Assembly: GCA_028868335.1 (NCBI GenBank)
Contig: JAGWUU010000001.1
Location: 1-44,600, forward strand
DNA length: 44,600 bases
Direction of reading: 5' to 3'
DNA from: Sphingomonadales bacterium
GTDB taxonomy: Bacteria; Pseudomonadota; Alphaproteobacteria; Sphingomonadales; Sphingomonadaceae
The notes below the pieces were generated by a model that was not told the origin of the DNA, ran no database searches, and saw only the letters and a list, made by a program, of their open reading frames with translations. The position numbers were made by a program, and so were the translations under genes. This document shows, one piece after another, positions 32,370 through 40,619 of this stretch (positions are counted from its first letter, which is position 1; every line of letters begins with the position of its first letter).

Positions 32370-33140
32370 ATGATCCGTCGCGCCGCTGTCATCAGCAAGC
32401 TTGCCCTGGCTGCGGCAGGCGGATCGTTCCTCTCCTTCGGGCTGTACCAGGCAGCCCATGCTGAAGAGCCCGTAGCCGCCGCGGCCGCGCCACTCGCGGA
32501 CCGCGGCGCTCGGCTTAATATCGCACCGCTCCGCCTTGAGCTTGATGCGACCAAGACCGGGGTTACGGTGATGCTCACCAACACTTCGGCACGGCCTTTG
32601 CCGGTCCAGACCCGGCTGTTCGCCTGGTCGCAGGATGCGGGCGAGGATCGCTATGCACCTTCGACAGCGCTGACCGTTTCACCGTCGATCATCTCGATCG
32701 CTCCCGGCGCGACGCAGATTGTCCGCGTTCTGCGCACCAGCCCCGCGTCACCCGGCGAAAAGCGCTTCCGCCTCGCGGTCGATCAATTGCCCGATCCAAG
32801 CCTTGCTACTTCTGGCGAGGCCGAGGCACGGCTGCGCTTCACCGTTCCGGTATTCCTCGATCGCGACAAGGCGGAACCCGCCGTTCTCGCCTGGCGGATC
32901 ACCGGCAACCGGCTCGAACTGGCGAACACCGGCGGGCGCACGACCAGGGTGCTTGGCCTGGTCGTGAAGAATGCCGCCGGCGCTGTCGTACAGCTCGAAC
33001 GTAATTCGCTTCGTTACGTCCTAGGGCAATCGACCATTGCCTGGAGCCTGGTCAATGGCTGCCCCACCGGGCCCGTAACCATTTCCGCCCAGATCGACGG
33101 CCAGTCGGCCAATGCCACGGTCACGCCGACCTGCGGTTGA
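32370..33140 (+). CDS. Periplasmic pilus chaperone (archaic chaperone-usher type)
   Basis: A 256-residue chaperone of the PapD/CsuC superfamily. Signal peptide region through about residue 31 (YQAAHAEE). First Ig-like domain: LNIAPLRLELDATKTGVTVMLTNTSARPLPVQTRLFAWSQDAG, then SIISIAPGATQIVRVLR with the G1 strand that caps subunits and the F1-G1 region; second domain: LRFTVPVFLDRDK onward, ending CG with a late disulfide (CPTG...TPTCG). The pattern fits the archaic, Csu-like clade that handles SCPU subunits. Its end overlaps the usher start by 29 bases. Confidence 0.9.
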   Translation: MIRRAAVISKLALAAAGGSFLSFGLYQAAHAEEPVAAAAAPLADRGARLNIAPLRLELDATKTGVTVMLTNTSARPLPVQTRLFAWSQDAGEDRYAPSTALTVSPSIISIAPGATQIVRVLRTSPASPGEKRFRLAVDQLPDPSLATSGEAEARLRFTVPVFLDRDKAEPAVLAWRITGNRLELANTGGRTTRVLGLVVKNAAGAVVQLERNSLRYVLGQSTIAWSLVNGCPTGPVTISAQIDGQSANATVTPTCG

Positions 33141-35555
33141 ACGGCTCCTTGCGCTAGTCGCCGCGCTTGGCGCGGCCCTGGGCGGGGATTCCGCCCACGC
33201 GCAGACGGACCCGTTCGCCCTCCCTTCCGGAATGACCGCCCAGTCGGTGTCCGCGCAAAGCGGCCCCGGACTTTCGGAAATCGCGGTCGATGGCGATACG
33301 CGCGCCCGAATGGTCGATCTTGCCTGGGTCAAGGGCGCGCTGGCGATCGATGCCGATGGGGCCCGCGCCGCAGGCCTGCCCGTCCAACCGGGCGCGACAG
33401 GCTATGTCTCGCTCGCATCGTTGCGCATCGCCAAGTGGAACTTCGATTCCCAGCATCAGCGACTGGAAATTCAATTGCTGCGGAAAAGCGACGGCGGCAA
33501 TCTCATCGATATGACCAGGGGGCCAGCGCAGAACGGCGAAAGCAGCCCGCTGACGGCGTTTCGTCTCGACTATGACCTGACGGCTACCTTTGCGAAGGGG
33601 CGCAGCGGAGCGGCGGCACTGGTCGAGGCCGCGCTTGTCAGAGGCAATGTCTCGGCGATGAGCGCCTTTCGCTATACCTCCCAACCGGACAGCAATTCAT
33701 CCCCGCTGTTGCGGCTTGATTCACAGGTACAGGTCCTGATTCCCCGTGCCGGGCTGACCGCGACGGCGGGCGACTACATTTCGGCGGGCGGGCAAGCCAG
33801 CGCGCGGTGCGCCTGGGCGGGGTCCAGGTCGCATCGGACTATTCGTTGCGACCCGATCTCGTCACCACGCCATTGCCGGCATTTACCGGGCAGGTTTCAG
33901 TACCCACCGGTATCGACATCATCACCGGTGACCAACGCTATTCGCTTGGCCAGGTGCAACCGGGTGAATTCACCGTTCGCAACGTACCCTCGAACGCCGG
34001 ACGCGGTGAGGTATCCGTGATCGTCCGCGATGCCTTGGGGCGCGAAAGTATCCAGAACGCCAAATTCTATGTCTCGCGGGCCTTGCTGGCACCGGGGCTG
34101 CGCGAATTCGCGATCAACACAGGCTTCGTCCGACGACGCTACGGGGTTCGCAGCAACGACTACGGACCCCTCGCCGCAAACCTGTTCTACCGCCGCGGCT
34201 TGAATTCGCGGTTGACGGTCGAGGGATCCGCCGAATGGACCCCGGGACTCCTCAATGTGGGTGCCCGGGGTGATCTTGCGCTTGGCGGGATCGCCCTGGC
34301 GACCGTCGAGGCGCGCCTCAGCGTCGAGCACGATACCGGATATACCGGCTCGCTGGTCAATCTTGGGCTTGAATCGGTCGGCAAGACCATTTCAGCGCGA
34401 ATTTCGGCCTCGCTGCCGAGTGCGCAATACCGCGATGTTGCAAGCAACCTGGGCGATCCATTGCCGCCGCGCGAATTCCTCGGGCAGATTTCGTTTAATC
34501 TGAAGCGCATGACGCAACTACAGATCTCGGCTGGGCGGCAAGAGCGGCATTACGATCCGCGCTTTGCCTTTCTCGAACCCAAAGTTACCTTTGCCAACGC
34601 TTCGTTTCGCACCCAGATCAGCCATAAGATCGATGTTTTTTCGTCACTTGGCTACCGCAACGGAGCCAGCCGCTCGATAACCGCGTGGGCGGGATTGTCG
34701 GTGCAGTTCGGCGGCGGGCGTTCCGGTCAGGCTTCAGCCAACGGCGGCACAGGCTCGCCGGTCAGCGCCAATGCCGGGTATTATCGCCACGATACCGAAC
34801 AGCAGCCGCTGGGTTACGCCCTCGAAGGCCAGACGGGCGCATCCACCCGTCTTGCCGGTGCCGCCAGCTACCGCGATTCGCACGGTCGGGTCGAAGCCCA
34901 GGTCGAAGAGGTCGCCGGAGATGTTGGCCTGCGTCTCAACGCGCGCGGCACGCTGCTGGTGGCAGGCGGCAACGTTTTCGCCCGCAACCAGACCGGGGGG
35001 AGCTATGCTCTGGTCCGCACCGGCCGCGTTGGCGGCGTTACGGTCCTGCGCGAAAACCGCCTCGCCGGGGTGACGACGCGCAAGGGATTGCTGCTGGTCG
35101 AGAATGTCGCCCCGCAGGTCCCGCTGACCTTTGACATCGATCCGGAAAAACTTCCGGCCGACGCGCTCGCGCGTGCGACGCACCGCCGAGTTCTGGTCCC
35201 GCGCAAGGCGATCGGACTGGTCGCGCTGGACGTGATCCGCTTCCGTCCGCGCGCGGTACGGATCGCTGCCCCGGACGGCACCCCGCTGCCGGTCGGGCTC
35301 CAGCTCATCGCGCGACCCTCGGGGGAGCCGGTCTATGTCGGCTTCGATGGCCTGATCGATTTCAACAGCGAAGGCGGTGATACCCGCGTGGAGCGGCAGT
35401 TCGATGACGGCGCCCGCTGCGTGGTCGATACCGGGGGAATCGCGACGGCTCCGCCAGATACCGTTCCCACCCTGACCTGCCGCATGGAGCTGCCGACCGA
35501 GATTGTCGGCCGCGATGTCCCTCGGCGCGGCCGCATTGCCGCTGCCCGCCGCTGA
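33112..35555 (+). pseudogene. Outer membrane usher of archaic chaperone-usher pilus, frameshifted
   Basis: Two reading frames together give a complete usher of about 814 residues. The first (33112-33807) has a signal peptide (ending SAHAQ), an N-terminal domain and barrel start through LDSQVQVLIPRAGLTATAGDYIS; the second begins VRLGGVQVASDYSLRPDL at 33807 and runs through plug and barrel (TPLPAFTGQVSVPTGIDI, GQVQPGEFTVRNVPS) to the C-terminal domain at 35555. Adding one G in the GG at 33806-33807 restores a single frame with normal spacing between GDYIS and VRLGG. No good ribosome site precedes the second part, and no slippery sequence is visible. Either a real inactivating deletion or a sequencing error. 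Confidence 0.88.
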
Positions 35556-35564
35556 CCGGCGGCG

Positions 35565-35581
35565 AGTTGCGCCGCGCAACT
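35565..35581 (+). terminator. Hairpin after the usher gene
   Basis: AGTTGCG-CCG-CGCAACT (35565-35581), extendable with GCG/CGC on the flanks, 10 bases after the usher stop. No T-run follows, so it may be a Rho-dependent or attenuating structure rather than a full terminator. Confidence 0.5.
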
Positions 35582-35628
35582 TCGCACCAGCATTTAAGCG
35601 AGCGATTAAATTCCTTGCCCGCCGGAGC

Positions 35629-35651
35629 ATCGGCCTTTAAGCGAGGCCGAT
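35629..35651. promoter_or_regulatory. Palindrome and repeat upstream of acyl-CoA dehydrogenase
   Basis: ATCGGCC (35629-35635) and GGCCGAT (35645-35651) around 9 bases, 25 bases before the ATG at 35676. The loop holds TTTAAGCGAG, which is also present 43 bases earlier (35593-35602). Position suits an operator for a fatty-acid-responsive repressor, but this is not shown. Confidence 0.35.
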
Positions 35652-35675
35652 CCCGGTTTGAAATGAGGCACGGCC

Positions 35676-36830
35676 ATGTCGCTCGATTCGCTTGCGCGCA
35701 GCTTTTACACAGAAGATCACGAAGCCTTCCGTGACACGGTGCGCCGTTTCGTCGCCGATGAGCTTGAGCCTCATGCCGATGCCTGGGATGAAGCCGGACT
35801 TGTCCCCCGCGAGGTGTGGCCCAAGGCTGGTGCGCTTGGCCTCCTCTGCCCGACGGTTCCCGAGGCCTATGGCGGGCTCGGCCTTGATTTTGGCTACAAT
35901 GCCATCATCGACGAGGAAGTGAGCTACGGCACGGACGTCGCGACCGGATTCTCGCTCCAGTCCGATATCGTCGCCAACTACATCATCCAGTACGGCTCGG
36001 AGGAGCAAAAGCAGACCTGGTTGCCGAAGATGGTCAGCGGCGAGGTGGTGAGTGCCATCGCCATGACCGAACCGGGTACGGGGTCAGACCTTCAGGGTTT
36101 GCTCACCACGGCGAAGAAGGATGGCAATCACTATGTCATCAACGGGTCGAAGACCTACATCACCAACGGCCAGAACGCCGATCTGATCCTTGTCTGCGTC
36201 AAGACCGACACCGAGGTTCAGCCCGCCTGGAAAGGCGTGTCGATCGTGCTGGTCGAGGCGACACGCGAAGGTTTCAAGCGCGGGCGCAATCTCGACAAGG
36301 TCGGCCTCGATGCCGCCGATACTTCGGAACTATTTTTCGAAGACGTGCGCGTGCCGATCACCAATTGCCTTGGCGAGGAAGGCAAAGGCTTCATCTACCT
36401 GATGAGTGAGCTGCCGCAGGAGCGCCTGAGCATCGCCGTCACCGCCCAGGCCAGTGCGCAACGCGCCTTCGATCTGACTGTCCAGTTCGTTCGCGACCGC
36501 AAGGCATTCGGCAAGCCGGTCCTCGATTTCCAGAACACGCGGTTTGTCCTCGCCGATCTCAAGTCCAAGCTTCAGGTCGGCTGGGCGCACCTGGACTGGT
36601 GCATCGCGCGGCACGTCAAACACGAACTCACTTCGGTCGAGGCTTCGGGCGCCAAGCTGTGGCACACCGAGCTTCAGGGCGAAGTGGTCGACAAGTGCCT
36701 CCAGCTCCACGGCGGAGCTGGTTTCATGAACGAATATCCGATCGCCAAGCAGTGGCGCGGCGCACGGGTCACGCGGATTTTCGGCGGGACCAGCGAGATC
36801 ATGAAGGAACTGATCGGCCGGTCGCTCTAA
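35676..36830 (+). CDS. Acyl-CoA dehydrogenase, long-chain type
   Basis: A 384-residue FAD acyl-CoA dehydrogenase of fatty acid beta-oxidation. FAD/substrate motifs AMTEPGTGSDLQGL, YITNGQNADLILV and the C-terminal LQLHGGAGFMNEYPIAKQWRGARVTRIFGGTSEIMKE are clear. The glutamate at the medium-chain position is absent (FGGT instead of YEGT); instead E249 in LMSELPQERLS occupies the position used by long-chain and isovaleryl enzymes. Stand-alone, with a 120-base upstream region containing a palindrome. Substrate length is inferred. Confidence 0.93.
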   Translation: MSLDSLARSFYTEDHEAFRDTVRRFVADELEPHADAWDEAGLVPREVWPKAGALGLLCPTVPEAYGGLGLDFGYNAIIDEEVSYGTDVATGFSLQSDIVANYIIQYGSEEQKQTWLPKMVSGEVVSAIAMTEPGTGSDLQGLLTTAKKDGNHYVINGSKTYITNGQNADLILVCVKTDTEVQPAWKGVSIVLVEATREGFKRGRNLDKVGLDAADTSELFFEDVRVPITNCLGEEGKGFIYLMSELPQERLSIAVTAQASAQRAFDLTVQFVRDRKAFGKPVLDFQNTRFVLADLKSKLQVGWAHLDWCIARHVKHELTSVEASGAKLWHTELQGEVVDKCLQLHGGAGFMNEYPIAKQWRGARVTRIFGGTSEIMKELIGRSL

Positions 36831-36842
36831 CCGACCGGCGGT

Positions 36843-37637
36843 TCAGCCGATCGGGATCCGCTTGTCGGGAACCGCCCGGCGATGCGGCGGTACGTGCCTG
36901 CGCGGTGGGATGACGCGATGGCGGGGGCCGTCGACCGGCACCCATTCCTCGATCACCCGGGTTTCCTTGCACTCGCGCGGCTTGGCCGACATGGGCGGCG
37001 CCCCCGGCCCGGGCTGGACCATCACCACCGGCACCATGACCATCATCGGCTGGTAGGCATACGCGTAGCCGGGCTGGGCATAGCCATAACCGGCACCATA
37101 GCTCGCGCCGTACCCCATGTGCCGCTCAAGGTAGCTTTCGCAAAAATCCATCGTGCGTGCTTCGCGACGGCGATCGGCCTGGTCGCCGATTGCCCCGCCG
37201 GCGACGGCGCCAACGGCACCGCCGGCTATGGTTCCAAGGGTCTTGTCACCGTGTCCGGCAATGGCGTTGCCAAGCAAGCCGCCGACCACTCCGCCTACAA
37301 CCGCACCGCCAACCATGTTGCCACGCCCGCCGCGGCTATGGTTGCTGCGGCATTCGGCCAGCCAATCCGCACGGGCACGCTCGAACGCGGCCTGATCATA
37401 TTGCGGCCGTTGGTACTGGGGTTGGTATTGGGGCTGGGCATAGGCCGGACCCATCGGCGGCGGAGGTGCCGGTATCGCCACCGGAGCGGCATCGCCGTAA
37501 ACGCGCCCATCCGCATCCATGGTCCCCGGCGGGGGAGGCGGCGGCGAGGGCTGGGCCATGACCGGCAAGGCAAACGCGAGCGTTCCGGCAAAGGCTGCTG
37601 CCTTTGCGAGCGCGGCTGCGGACGGGCGAAACGGCAT
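36843..37637 (-). CDS. Exported glycine-zipper 2TM protein
   Basis: A 264-residue envelope protein. Signal peptide at the N-terminus (PSAAALAKAAAFAGTLAFALPVMAQ), a proline-rich linker (SPPPPPPGT, IPAPPPPMGP), a Tyr/Gln repeat (YAQPQYQPQYQRPQYDQ), then a Rick_17kDa-type glycine zipper (GGAVVGGVVGGLLGNAIAG...GTIAGGAVGAVAGGAIG, about 135-180) and a Tyr/Gly/Met-rich stretch, ending in a basic PRHRVIPPRRHVPPHRR tail. Glycine-zipper proteins of this type associate with membranes or the outer-membrane/peptidoglycan interface; function unknown. Start at 37637 follows AGGGGAT. Convergent with the acyl-CoA dehydrogenase, 12 bases apart. Confidence 0.85.
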   Translation of the reverse strand: MPFRPSAAALAKAAAFAGTLAFALPVMAQPSPPPPPPGTMDADGRVYGDAAPVAIPAPPPPMGPAYAQPQYQPQYQRPQYDQAAFERARADWLAECRSNHSRGGRGNMVGGAVVGGVVGGLLGNAIAGHGDKTLGTIAGGAVGAVAGGAIGDQADRRREARTMDFCESYLERHMGYGASYGAGYGYAQPGYAYAYQPMMVMVPVVMVQPGPGAPPMSAKPRECKETRVIEEWVPVDGPRHRVIPPRRHVPPHRRAVPDKRIPIG

Positions 37638-37764
37638 GGCAATCCCCTGAGCGGTCCGGGCAATTCCGGCGTTAACCGGCAACTTACCATCAGGTCGATC
37701 GGGTTTCCAAGCGCCCGGCCCCGCCAGTCTTGTCCCTGTCCCGAATCGGAGCAGAGCCATGACG

Positions 37765-38247
37765 TCAGATCGCGGCGGCGATCGCCTTGGCGAGAAGCTC
37801 CATCCCCGCCGCATCTTCCGCGTCGAAACGGGCCGGCTCGGGACTGTCGAGATCAATGACCGCAATCACCCGGTCCTGACGGATCACGGGAACCACCAGT
37901 TCGCTGCGGCTGGCGGCATCACAGGCGATGTGGCCGGGGAAGGCGTGGACGTCGGGAACGAGCTGGGTCATCCCGCTCGCCGCCGCCGCACCGCACACCC
38001 CCTTGCCCAGCGGGATACGGATGCAGGCGGCCCGCCCTTGGAACGGCCCAAGCACCAGTTCATCGGCTATCACCCGATAGAATCCGGCCCAGTTCAGCCA
38101 GTCGACATATTGCCAGATCAATGCCGACAGGTTGGCCATGTTGGCGACCCCGTCGCTTTCACCGGCGACCAGCGCACGCGCGGATTCGGTCAGTTCGCGG
38201 TAGAGTTCGGGCTTGGGCAGCGATCGATCGGGAGCAAAGGCATACAT
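37765..38247 (-). CDS. msrC: Free methionine-R-sulfoxide reductase (GAF type)
   Basis: A 160-residue GAF-domain enzyme that reduces free methionine-R-sulfoxide. The three cysteines of the fRMsr group are all present: C75 in GRAACIRIPLG, C85 in GKGVCGAAA and C109 in GHIACDAASRSELVVP, together with WAGFYRV and LGPFQG. It belongs to the YebR/MsrC family. Divergent from the sorbosone-dehydrogenase-like gene with 60 bases between starts, so both may respond to one control region. Confidence 0.92.
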   Translation of the reverse strand: MYAFAPDRSLPKPELYRELTESARALVAGESDGVANMANLSALIWQYVDWLNWAGFYRVIADELVLGPFQGRAACIRIPLGKGVCGAAAASGMTQLVPDVHAFPGHIACDAASRSELVVPVIRQDRVIAVIDLDSPEPARFDAEDAAGMELLAKAIAAAI

Positions 38248-38307
38248 CGGGTTATGTTATCTCACTCACGCCTTGCCGCCTAGCCTGGTTGAGCCTATCC
38301 ATCGGGC

Positions 38308-39780
38308 ATGTCGACCAAAGGCAAACTGTTAGTAGCCCTCGCGGTGTTCGTCCTCGTCCTTGGCGGAATCGCCTTCTGGATGTTCCACGGAACCCCGGCG
38401 GAAAAGAGCGTGGACGAACTCTCAGGCGCCAACCCCGCGATCGTCGCTCCCAAGGTCGAGCAATTCCCGTCGATCGGAATCGCCAGGCCGATAGGCTGGG
38501 CGGCGAATGAGGCGCCCACGGCGGCCAAGGGCCTGGTGGTATCGCGCTTTGCCGAAGGGCTGGATCATCCGCGGGTCATGCTGACCTTGCCCAATGGCGA
38601 TGTGGTGGTGGCCGAGGCAGATGCCCCGCCGGGCAACCTCGGGACCGGGCTGACCGCCTGGATCGCCGAGCGTTTGATGCAGCGGGCCGGTGCGCAGGGT
38701 AAATCGCCTGATGCGCTGGTGCTGCTGCGCGATACCAATGGCGACGGCAAGGCCGATCAGAAATTCATGCTGCGCCAAGGCAACGGCCTCGCCTCGCCCT
38801 CGGGCCTGGCCTGGCGCGATGGCACGCTCTACGTCGCCAACCACAACGCGGTACTCTCGTTCCCCTATGCCTTGGGCGACACGGCCTTGGCTGCCGCTCC
38901 CAAGAAGCTGATGGACCTGCCCGGCGGCGGCAACCACTGGATGCGCAATATCCTGTTGAGCCCGGATGGCACGCAGTTGTTCGTTGCCGTCGGCTCATCC
39001 TCGAACATCGGTGAAAACGGGATGGACGCGGAAAAGGGCCGCGCAGCGATCTGGGAACTCAACCTCAAGACCGGCTACCCGCGTCAGTATGCGCAAGGCC
39101 TGCGCAATCCCAACGGGCTTGCATGGAACCCGTCAAGCGGCGAACTGTGGACCACGGTGAATGAACGCGACCAGCTTGGCCCTGACCTGGTGCCTGACTA
39201 CCTGACCAATGTGCCGGTCGGCACGCACTATGGTTGGCCTTGGGTTTACTGGAAGAAGTATGACGATGAGCGCGTTACCTCGGCGCCGCCGGAGTATTTC
39301 GATGATTATGTGCGCAAGCCGGAATATGCGCTTGGCGCGCACGTTGCCGCACTGGGCATGGCGTTCGTCACCGGCGGGGAAAAGCTGGGCGCTGAATTTG
39401 GCAATGGCGCGGTAATCGCGCGGCATGGTTCGTGGAACCGCACCCCGTTGTCGGGCTATGACGTGGTTTTCGTGAAGTTCGATGCCAACGGCAACCCGCA
39501 GGGCCTTCCGGTGCCGATCCTGACCGGTTTCCTTGCAAGCCAGAACCAGACGCGCGGCCGTCCCACCTGGGTAAGCTTCGCCAAGGACGGCGCACTGCTG
39601 GTGAGCGACGATACCGCCGGGATTGTGTGGCGGGTGATCGCGCCTGATGCCGCGGCGGCGGCGGTGGTCAAACCGGTGGTGACCGGGCGGATGCCTCCGC
39701 AACGCGAGCTTAAGGGCGATCCGAACGAAGAGGCGCAGTACACCGCCGGGTTCAAGAAGGATGAAAGCGTCAAGCAGTAG
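38308..39780 (+). CDS. Membrane-anchored PQQ-type sorbosone dehydrogenase-like beta-propeller
   Basis: A 490-residue protein of the GSDH/L-sorbosone dehydrogenase family. An N-terminal anchor (LLVALAVFVLVLGGIAFWMF) is followed by a six-bladed propeller: GLDHPRVMLTLPNGDVVVAEADAPPG, NGLASPSGLAWRDGTLYVANHNAVL, NHWMRNILLSPDGTQLFVAVGSSSN, YAQGLRNPNGLAWNPSSGELWTTVNERDQLG, GTHYGWPWVYWKKYDD and ARHGSWNRTPLSGYDVVFVKFD. PQQ-binding and calcium-site residues are plausible but not certain. No PQQ synthesis genes are in the window. The stop is six bases from the convergent ATPase gene. Confidence 0.87.
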   Translation: MSTKGKLLVALAVFVLVLGGIAFWMFHGTPAEKSVDELSGANPAIVAPKVEQFPSIGIARPIGWAANEAPTAAKGLVVSRFAEGLDHPRVMLTLPNGDVVVAEADAPPGNLGTGLTAWIAERLMQRAGAQGKSPDALVLLRDTNGDGKADQKFMLRQGNGLASPSGLAWRDGTLYVANHNAVLSFPYALGDTALAAAPKKLMDLPGGGNHWMRNILLSPDGTQLFVAVGSSSNIGENGMDAEKGRAAIWELNLKTGYPRQYAQGLRNPNGLAWNPSSGELWTTVNERDQLGPDLVPDYLTNVPVGTHYGWPWVYWKKYDDERVTSAPPEYFDDYVRKPEYALGAHVAALGMAFVTGGEKLGAEFGNGAVIARHGSWNRTPLSGYDVVFVKFDANGNPQGLPVPILTGFLASQNQTRGRPTWVSFAKDGALLVSDDTAGIVWRVIAPDAAAAAVVKPVVTGRMPPQRELKGDPNEEAQYTAGFKKDESVKQ

Positions 39781-39785
39781 CGCGG

Positions 39786-40619
39786 TCAGGGGGCGTCGAG
39801 CGCCCGGCCCGCACGTCCGGCCAGTTCGGTGACGAACTGCCACGCGACCCTTCCCGAACGGGCGCCGCGCCGCTTGGACCATTCAAGCGCGTCTGCTTCG
39901 GCCCAGTCGAGGTTGTGCGCCGAACAATAGCCGCTGATGATCGCCAGATAGTCGTCCTGGCTACAGTTGTGAAAGCCGATCGACAGTCCGAAACGATCTG
40001 CCAGCGCGAGCCGATCGTCGACCGCATCGCGCGGGTTGATCGGATCGTCCTGCTCGGAAAGGTGGCGCGGTACGATCGCGCGGCGATTGGACGTGATCGC
40101 CAGGCGGACGTTGCCGGGACGGGCTTCGACCCCACCCTCTAGCCAGGACCGGAGGGCTCTGGGCCCGGTGCTGTCACCATCCTCGAAACCCAGATCGTCG
40201 ATGAATACCAGGAAGCGGCGATCGACGGCCCCCAGGATTGCGAACAGGCGGTTGAGCGAGGCGAGAGCTTCGGGCGCGACCTGAACCAGGGCCAGGCGCG
40301 AGACGTCAGCTTCCTGCGCGGCGGCCACGCTGGCGCGCAGAAGCGCTGACTTGCCCATGCCACGGGCGCCCCACAGCAACATGTCATGCGCCGCATGACC
40401 TGCCGCAAGGCGGGCGACGTTGGCAGTCACGTCGGCTTTCTGTGCGTCGATGCCCTTGAGCAGGGCAAGCGGCGGGGCGATGATCCGCGTTACCGGCCGC
40501 GCCGCCTGGTCCCAGACATAGGCCGGCTCGGCATGCCAATCGACGGGAGCGACCGGTGCCGGGATCAACCGCGCCAAGGCATCGGCAATTCGTGCAAGCG
40601 GGTCGGTCTCGGAACTCAT
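39786..40619 (-). CDS. DUF815 family P-loop ATPase
   Basis: A 277-residue AAA-type ATPase. Walker A is LLWGARGMGKSALLRA (P-loop about 84-91), Walker B is FLVFIDDLGFED, and the later sensor-type VRLAITSNRRAIVPRH and the DDRLALADRFGLSIGFHNCSQDDYLAIISGY helix bundle match DUF815 (YggP-like predicted ATPases). The N-terminal part is an alpha-helical leader with VDWHAEPAYVWDQ. Its start overlaps the stop of the DmdC-like gene by four bases. Role unknown; family is confident. Confidence 0.88.
   Translation of the reverse strand: MSSETDPLARIADALARLIPAPVAPVDWHAEPAYVWDQAARPVTRIIAPPLALLKGIDAQKADVTANVARLAAGHAAHDMLLWGARGMGKSALLRASVAAAQEADVSRLALVQVAPEALASLNRLFAILGAVDRRFLVFIDDLGFEDGDSTGPRALRSWLEGGVEARPGNVRLAITSNRRAIVPRHLSEQDDPINPRDAVDDRLALADRFGLSIGFHNCSQDDYLAIISGYCSAHNLDWAEADALEWSKRRGARSGRVAWQFVTELAGRAGRALDAP

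Noticed and set aside
33780..33815. Programmed ribosomal frameshift in the usher
   Set aside because: No slippery heptamer and no obvious downstream pseudoknot; a one-base loss in a G run is simpler.
33807..35555. Independent start of the usher second half at GTG 33807
   Set aside because: No ribosome site, no signal peptide, and it begins in the middle of a conserved usher segment.
38381..38394. parS-like TGTTCCACGGAACC
   Set aside because: Lacks the central CACGTG; two bases of the core are missing, so not a parS.
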